NCBI RefSeq assembly: GCF_023149135.1
Contig: NZ_JAIWJX010000002.1
Location: forward strand, 4,154,001-4,218,000
DNA from: Fictibacillus marinisediminis
GTDB lineage: Bacteria; Bacillota; Bacilli; Bacillales; Fictibacillaceae
Length of the DNA: 64,000 nucleotides
Reading direction: 5' to 3'
The translations under genes were made by a program, and so were the position numbers. Below are positions 62,104 through 64,000 of the stretch, one piece after another. The notes under the pieces are model-generated. The model did not search any database, was not told where the DNA came from, and was given only the letters and a program-made list of their open reading frames with translations. Position 1 is the first letter of the stretch; every line of letters starts with the position of its first letter.

Positions 62104-63285
62104 TTATTTCACTTCAATAAGAACTGCATCACCCTGGCCGCCGCCTGAGCAGATGGATGCGATTCCCAGTCCTCCGCCGCGTCTTTTCAGTTCATGAATC
62201 AATGAAACAATGATTCTCGCTCCGCTTGCTCCGATCGGATGCCCTAAGGCTACCGCCCCGCCGTTGACGTTTACTTTTTCCAGATCAAGGTTCGCAAGCT
62301 CTGCACTTGCCAACGCCACAGCTGCAAAAGCTTCGTTAATTTCAAAAAGGTCGATTTCTTCGAGCGTTTTTCCTGTTTTTTTCAACAGTTCGTTAATGAC
62401 AAGGCCCGGAGTTTTTGGGAAATCCTTTGCGTCAAGAGCGATTGCCGCAGCCCCGAGAATGGTAGCCATCACTTCTTTTCCTTCTTTTTGCGCCCGTTCT
62501 TCTGACATAAGAACAAGAGCTGCTGCACCGTCGTTAACTCCAGGAGCGTTCCCGGCTGTAATGGTTCCTTCCTGAGAAAAGACCGGCCCAAGTTTAGCCA
62601 AACGCTCAGCGGTTGTATCTTTTCTTGGTGCTTCATCTGCTGTTACAGAAACAGGCTCTCCTTTTCGCTGTGGCACCTCTACAGAGACAATCTCTTCAGC
62701 AAATGTTCCATTCTCAGTTGCGGAAACGGCTCTTTGATGGCTCCTGAATGCCCACTCATCCTGTTTCTCACGCGAAATTCCAAGCTCTTGCGCCACTTCG
62801 TTTCCGTACGTCCCCATGTGAACGCCAGTAAAAGAACACGTAAGCCCGTCATGTGTCATCAAGTCCTTCACCTGGCCGTCTCCCATTCGGTAGCCCCAGC
62901 GAGCTTTTGGAAGAATGTAAGGTGTATTGCTCATTGATTCCATACCGCCGGCTACAATGACCTCTTCATCACCAGCACGGATAATCTGATCCGCCAAGGT
63001 TACGCTCCTCATTCCGGAAGCACACACTTTATTGATGGTCTCGGTCTTAACTTCCCAAGGCAATCCCGCTTTCTTGGCAGCCTGGCGAGAAGGGATCTGT
63101 CCCTGTCCGCCCTGCAGCACACAACCCATGATCAGTTCATTTACTTGGTCCGCTCTGACATCCGCTCTTTGCAGCGCTTCCTTAATTGCTGCTGCACCTA
63201 GATCAGATGCAGATAATGTGCTTAATGCTCCGCCAAACTTACCGATCGGTGTACGTACACCGCTGACAATGACTGTTTTACCCAT
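62104..63285 (-). CDS. acetyl-CoA C-acetyltransferase (thiolase)
   Basis: It cleaves acetoacetyl-CoA or condenses two acetyl-CoA. The nucleophile is Cys88 ([11 protein letters not shown]), with His349 ([10 protein letters not shown]) and Cys379 ([11 protein letters not shown]). It has 393 residues, full length. It is the first gene of the operon thiolase, HBDH, two acyl-CoA dehydrogenases, meaB, tetR, icmF, all within 0-31 bases of each other. The SD AGGAGAGG is clear. Confidence 0.95.
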   Translation of the reverse strand: MGKTVIVSGVRTPIGKFGGALSTLSASDLGAAAIKEALQRADVRADQVNELIMGCVLQGGQGQIPSRQAAKKAGLPWEVKTETINKVCASGMRSVTLADQIIRAGDEEVIVAGGMESMSNTPYILPKARWGYRMGDGQVKDLMTHDGLTCSFTGVHMGTYGNEVAQELGISREKQDEWAFRSHQRAVSATENGTFAEEIVSVEVPQRKGEPVSVTADEAPRKDTTAERLAKLGPVFSQEGTITAGNAPGVNDGAAALVLMSEERAQKEGKEVMATILGAAAIALDAKDFPKTPGLVINELLKKTGKTLEEIDLFEINEAFAAVALASAELANLDLEKVNVNGGAVALGHPIGASGARIIVSLIHELKRRGGGLGIASICSGGGQGDAVLIEVK

Positions 63286-63329
63286 GAGAATCCTCTCCTT
63301 TTATAAAATTGAAACGCTTACAATCCGTC

Positions 63330-63345
63330 CCGAGCGAACGCTCGG
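63330..63345. promoter_or_regulatory. palindrome upstream of the thiolase operon, candidate TetR operator
   Basis: CCGAGCG-AA-CGCTCGG: 7-bp arms, 2-base centre, 45 bases before the thiolase start and overlapping TTGACC on the minus strand (a possible -35). The TetR-family gene in the same operon is the natural candidate. Confidence 0.6.
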
Positions 63346-63361
63346 TCAACAAAGATTCATG

Positions 63362-63395
63362 GGTTAACCTGCTGCCTTTTGACAGCAGGTTAACC
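63362..63395. other. 13-bp perfect inverted repeat between fadF and the thiolase operon
   Basis: GGTTAACCTGCTG/CAGCAGGTTAACC with an 8-base loop. No U-run on the minus strand, so it is not a classical terminator for fadF, though it may still stop or stabilise the transcript. Confidence 0.6.
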
Positions 63396-63429
63396 TTAAA
63401 AATTTATTGCACGAGTTCTTTTTTTTTTT

Positions 63430-63648
63430 GCCTGATTTCGTAACCTTTGTAGCCCTTGAGAGTAGTTGATTTCCGTTTCAGATGCTCGCTTTCCGCGGGG
63501 CGTGCGCTGAGCCCCACGGCGCATGCGCCTTTAGGTCTCACCTGTCACGCTACTCCCGCAGGAGTCTCGCACCTTGCACTCCAATCAACTTGTCAATGAA
63601 GTATCTTTACAAAAAGGTTCCTAAAGCAGCCATCTTTTAGGAAAGAGC
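63430..63648 (+). repeat. Bacillaceae GC-rich intergenic repeat, copy 6 (arm type A)
   Basis: The core is at 63465-63599. Left arm GCCTGATTTCGTAACC; right arm AGCAGCCATCTTTTAGGAAA. The right arm includes the stop codon of fadF (63637-63639), so the element was inserted at, or reshaped, the gene end. Confidence 0.88.
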
Positions 63649-64000
63649 ATTTTCTTTTGATGAACCAAACAACGATCTTTCAAGAATTTCGACTACATCC
63701 AATGTCTGAACTCGGTCTTCTACTTCCTTCGCTTTTGTTCCATCGCTCAGCATCGTTAAGCAATATGGACACCCGCTTCCGATCATCGTTGGATTCACTT
63801 CAAGCGCCTGCTCCGTTCTTGCCACGTTGACACGCTGACCGGCTTTTTCTTCCATCCACATCATCCCGCCGCCGGCACCGCAGCACATGCCGTTTTGACG
63901 ATTGCGGTTCATCTCAACAAGCTTCACCCCAGGGATCGCTTTTAAAATCTCACGAGGCGGTTCATAAACCTCGTTATAACGTCCAAGATAGCAGGAATCG
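63637..64000 (-). CDS. fadF: (Fe-S)-binding oxidoreductase, C-terminal part (FadF-like)
   Basis: The last 121 codons of a cysteine-rich iron-sulfur protein of the heterodisulfide-reductase type, in the position of B. subtilis FadF (YwjF). It shows one CCG domain: DSCYLGRYN, then MCCGAGGGMMW and GCPYCLTML. The protein is proposed to link acyl-CoA dehydrogenase/ETF electrons to the quinone pool. The 5' part lies beyond the right edge. Its stop codon falls within repeat copy 6. Confidence 0.88.
   Translation of the reverse strand, partial: DSCYLGRYNEVYEPPREILKAIPGVKLVEMNRNRQNGMCCGAGGGMMWMEEKAGQRVNVARTEQALEVNPTMIGSGCPYCLTMLSDGTKAKEVEDRVQTLDVVEILERSLFGSSKENALS

Noticed and set aside
63311..63323. 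TGAAACGCTTACA as a cre site before the thiolase operon
   Set aside because: One base shorter than the CcpA consensus between the half sites.

Overview
The window reads as chromosome from a Bacillaceae endospore-former, most like Fictibacillus or a close Bacillus relative. This is inferred from gene content and from protein similarity to Bacillus subtilis, not from a marker search. Spo0F, SpoIIR, a multi-PAS sporulation-type kinase, an RNA polymerase delta subunit, a SAM-I (S-box) riboswitch, a consensus cre site and GlpP-type antiterminator leaders all point the same way. Nearly all genes lie on the minus strand. The gene order fadF..rpoE-pyrG-ywjG-spo0F-fbaA-tal-murAB-glpX-rho-rpmE-tdk..prfA-prmC..spoIIR-ywlB-ywlC..mntP-ywlE-rpiB-ywlG..glyA..upp-atp matches the B. 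subtilis region on the left side of the origin.

Layout from left to right: a complex I operon cut by the window edge (nuoA-B-C-D-H, 1-3715); a small DUF1722 gene; the glycerol regulon glpP-glpF-glpK-glpD with two attenuator leaders (4498-9756); the nine-gene atp operon (10218-17474); a lipoprotein; upp, bdbDC and glyA (18617-22545); a gluconate/pentose-phosphate locus gntK-gnd-rpiR (22935-26510); ywlG-rpiB-ywlE-mntP (26729-29191); a sporulation-type kinase; tsaC (ywlC) with a DnaA-box cluster at its 5' end; ywlB and spoIIR; a SAM-riboswitch operon with a sulfone-type monooxygenase and an ATP-grasp ligase (34264-36584); prmC-prfA; a MOSC protein; CoA-disulfide reductase; a lipoprotein; tdk, L31, rho, glpX, murAB, tal, fbaA, spo0F, ywjG, pyrG and rpoE (42188-53570); and a branched-chain/short-chain acyl-CoA operon, thiolase-HBDH-two ACADs-MeaB-TetR-IcmF (53998-63285). 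The window ends in fadF.

How it works together: the atp and nuo operons carry respiration. GlpP, CcpA and leader hairpins gate glycerol use. The gntK/gnd/rpiB/tal/glpX/fbaA genes cover gluconate, pentose-phosphate and gluconeogenic steps. The IcmF operon interconverts isobutyryl-CoA and butyryl-CoA and feeds beta-oxidation. Spo0F, SpoIIR and the kinase belong to sporulation control.

The least ordinary content is between genes. (i) Four intergenic arrays carry 4-6 short repeats each. The repeat word is specific to the locus, but the period is always 20-21 bp, two helical turns. (ii) A conserved block of about 50 nt preceded by a variable hairpin occurs twice in 5' leaders (3883-3970 and 36301-36388), with one compensatory base-pair change. 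(iii) Six copies of a GC-rich Bacillaceae repeat share a core but have two different sets of terminal arms. (iv) A second structured repeat always abuts stop codons. (v) REP-like GGTGCCTGRCACC palindromes include one long inverted element of about 190 bp. No tRNA, rRNA, CRISPR array, prophage or intact transposase was seen.
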